The notes under the pieces were generated by a model. That model was not told the origin of the DNA and did no database searches. It worked only from the letters and a program-made list of their open reading frames with translations. A DNA stretch of 41,369 nt from assembly GCA_965653565.1 (NCBI GenBank), contig CBFHAI010000037.1, positions 1 to 41,369 on the forward strand, read 5' to 3'. Shown piece after piece: positions 39,817 through 41,369 of the stretch (positions are counted from its first letter, which is position 1; every line of letters starts with the position of its first letter). The translations under genes were made by a program, and so were the position numbers. The DNA is from JALCLA01 sp965653565. GTDB lineage: Bacteria; Pseudomonadota; Gammaproteobacteria; Xanthomonadales; Xanthomonadaceae.

Positions 39817-41369
<1,553 letters not shown>

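Overview
The window is high-GC, densely coding DNA, mostly on the minus strand. Its gene content suggests a gammaproteobacterium of the Xanthomonadales/Lysobacterales type: glnE, groEL, TIGR02999-like ECF sigma factors paired with kinase/TPR proteins, CadC-like winged-helix/TPR regulators, multidomain secreted subtilases and a DUF1302/DUF1329/RND cluster. The genus cannot be fixed from sequence alone. There are no rRNA or tRNA genes, no CRISPR array, no transposase and no prophage.

Region 1 (1-9.95 kb) is one minus-strand operon of five genes: a VolA-like surface lipase/lysophospholipase lipoprotein, a DUF1302 outer-membrane beta-barrel, a DUF1329 periplasmic protein, a YCF48-type beta-propeller and an RND/MMPL exporter. 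A sigma70-like promoter lies at 9925-9954 and a strong terminator at 251-283. The parts together look like an envelope-spanning lipid hydrolysis and trafficking machine. This is the best candidate for a poorly described system in the window.

Region 2 (10-16.7 kb) holds an ATGA-coupled nhaA and atypical SDR pair, a divergent SLC13-type anion symporter that may be leaderless, and glnE. Between the convergent symporter and glnE lies a 285-bp AT-rich imperfect palindrome with a 9-bp tandem repeat in one arm (MITE-like), abutting the glnE stop codon.

Region 3 (16.8-24.6 kb) has a secreted subtilase with a small secreted partner-like protein, a MgtE-type Mg2+ transporter, and an ATGA-coupled ECF sigma factor and transmembrane Ser/Thr kinase-TPR pair.

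Region 4 (23.8-28.2 kb) runs, in transcription order, from a CrtI/PYROXD2-like FAD oxidoreductase through gmd and an rmd-like reductase (GDP-D-rhamnose route) to a cytoplasmic papain-like peptidase coupled by ATGA.

Region 5 (28.4-36.5 kb) holds a CadC-like winged-helix/TM/TPR regulator followed by a secreted propeller protein and a large subtilase (PA and P domains), the last two coupled by a GTGA overlap. An array of three CCATGG palindromes at 11-bp spacing sits in front of this pair. The two subtilases and the propeller protein all end in the same short tail, [F/L]-x-D-G-F-[E/D].

Region 6 (36.6-41.4 kb) has a Tat-exported flavin amine oxidase, an orphan plus-strand ComEC-like metallo-beta-lactamase-fold hydrolase, and groEL cut by the window end.
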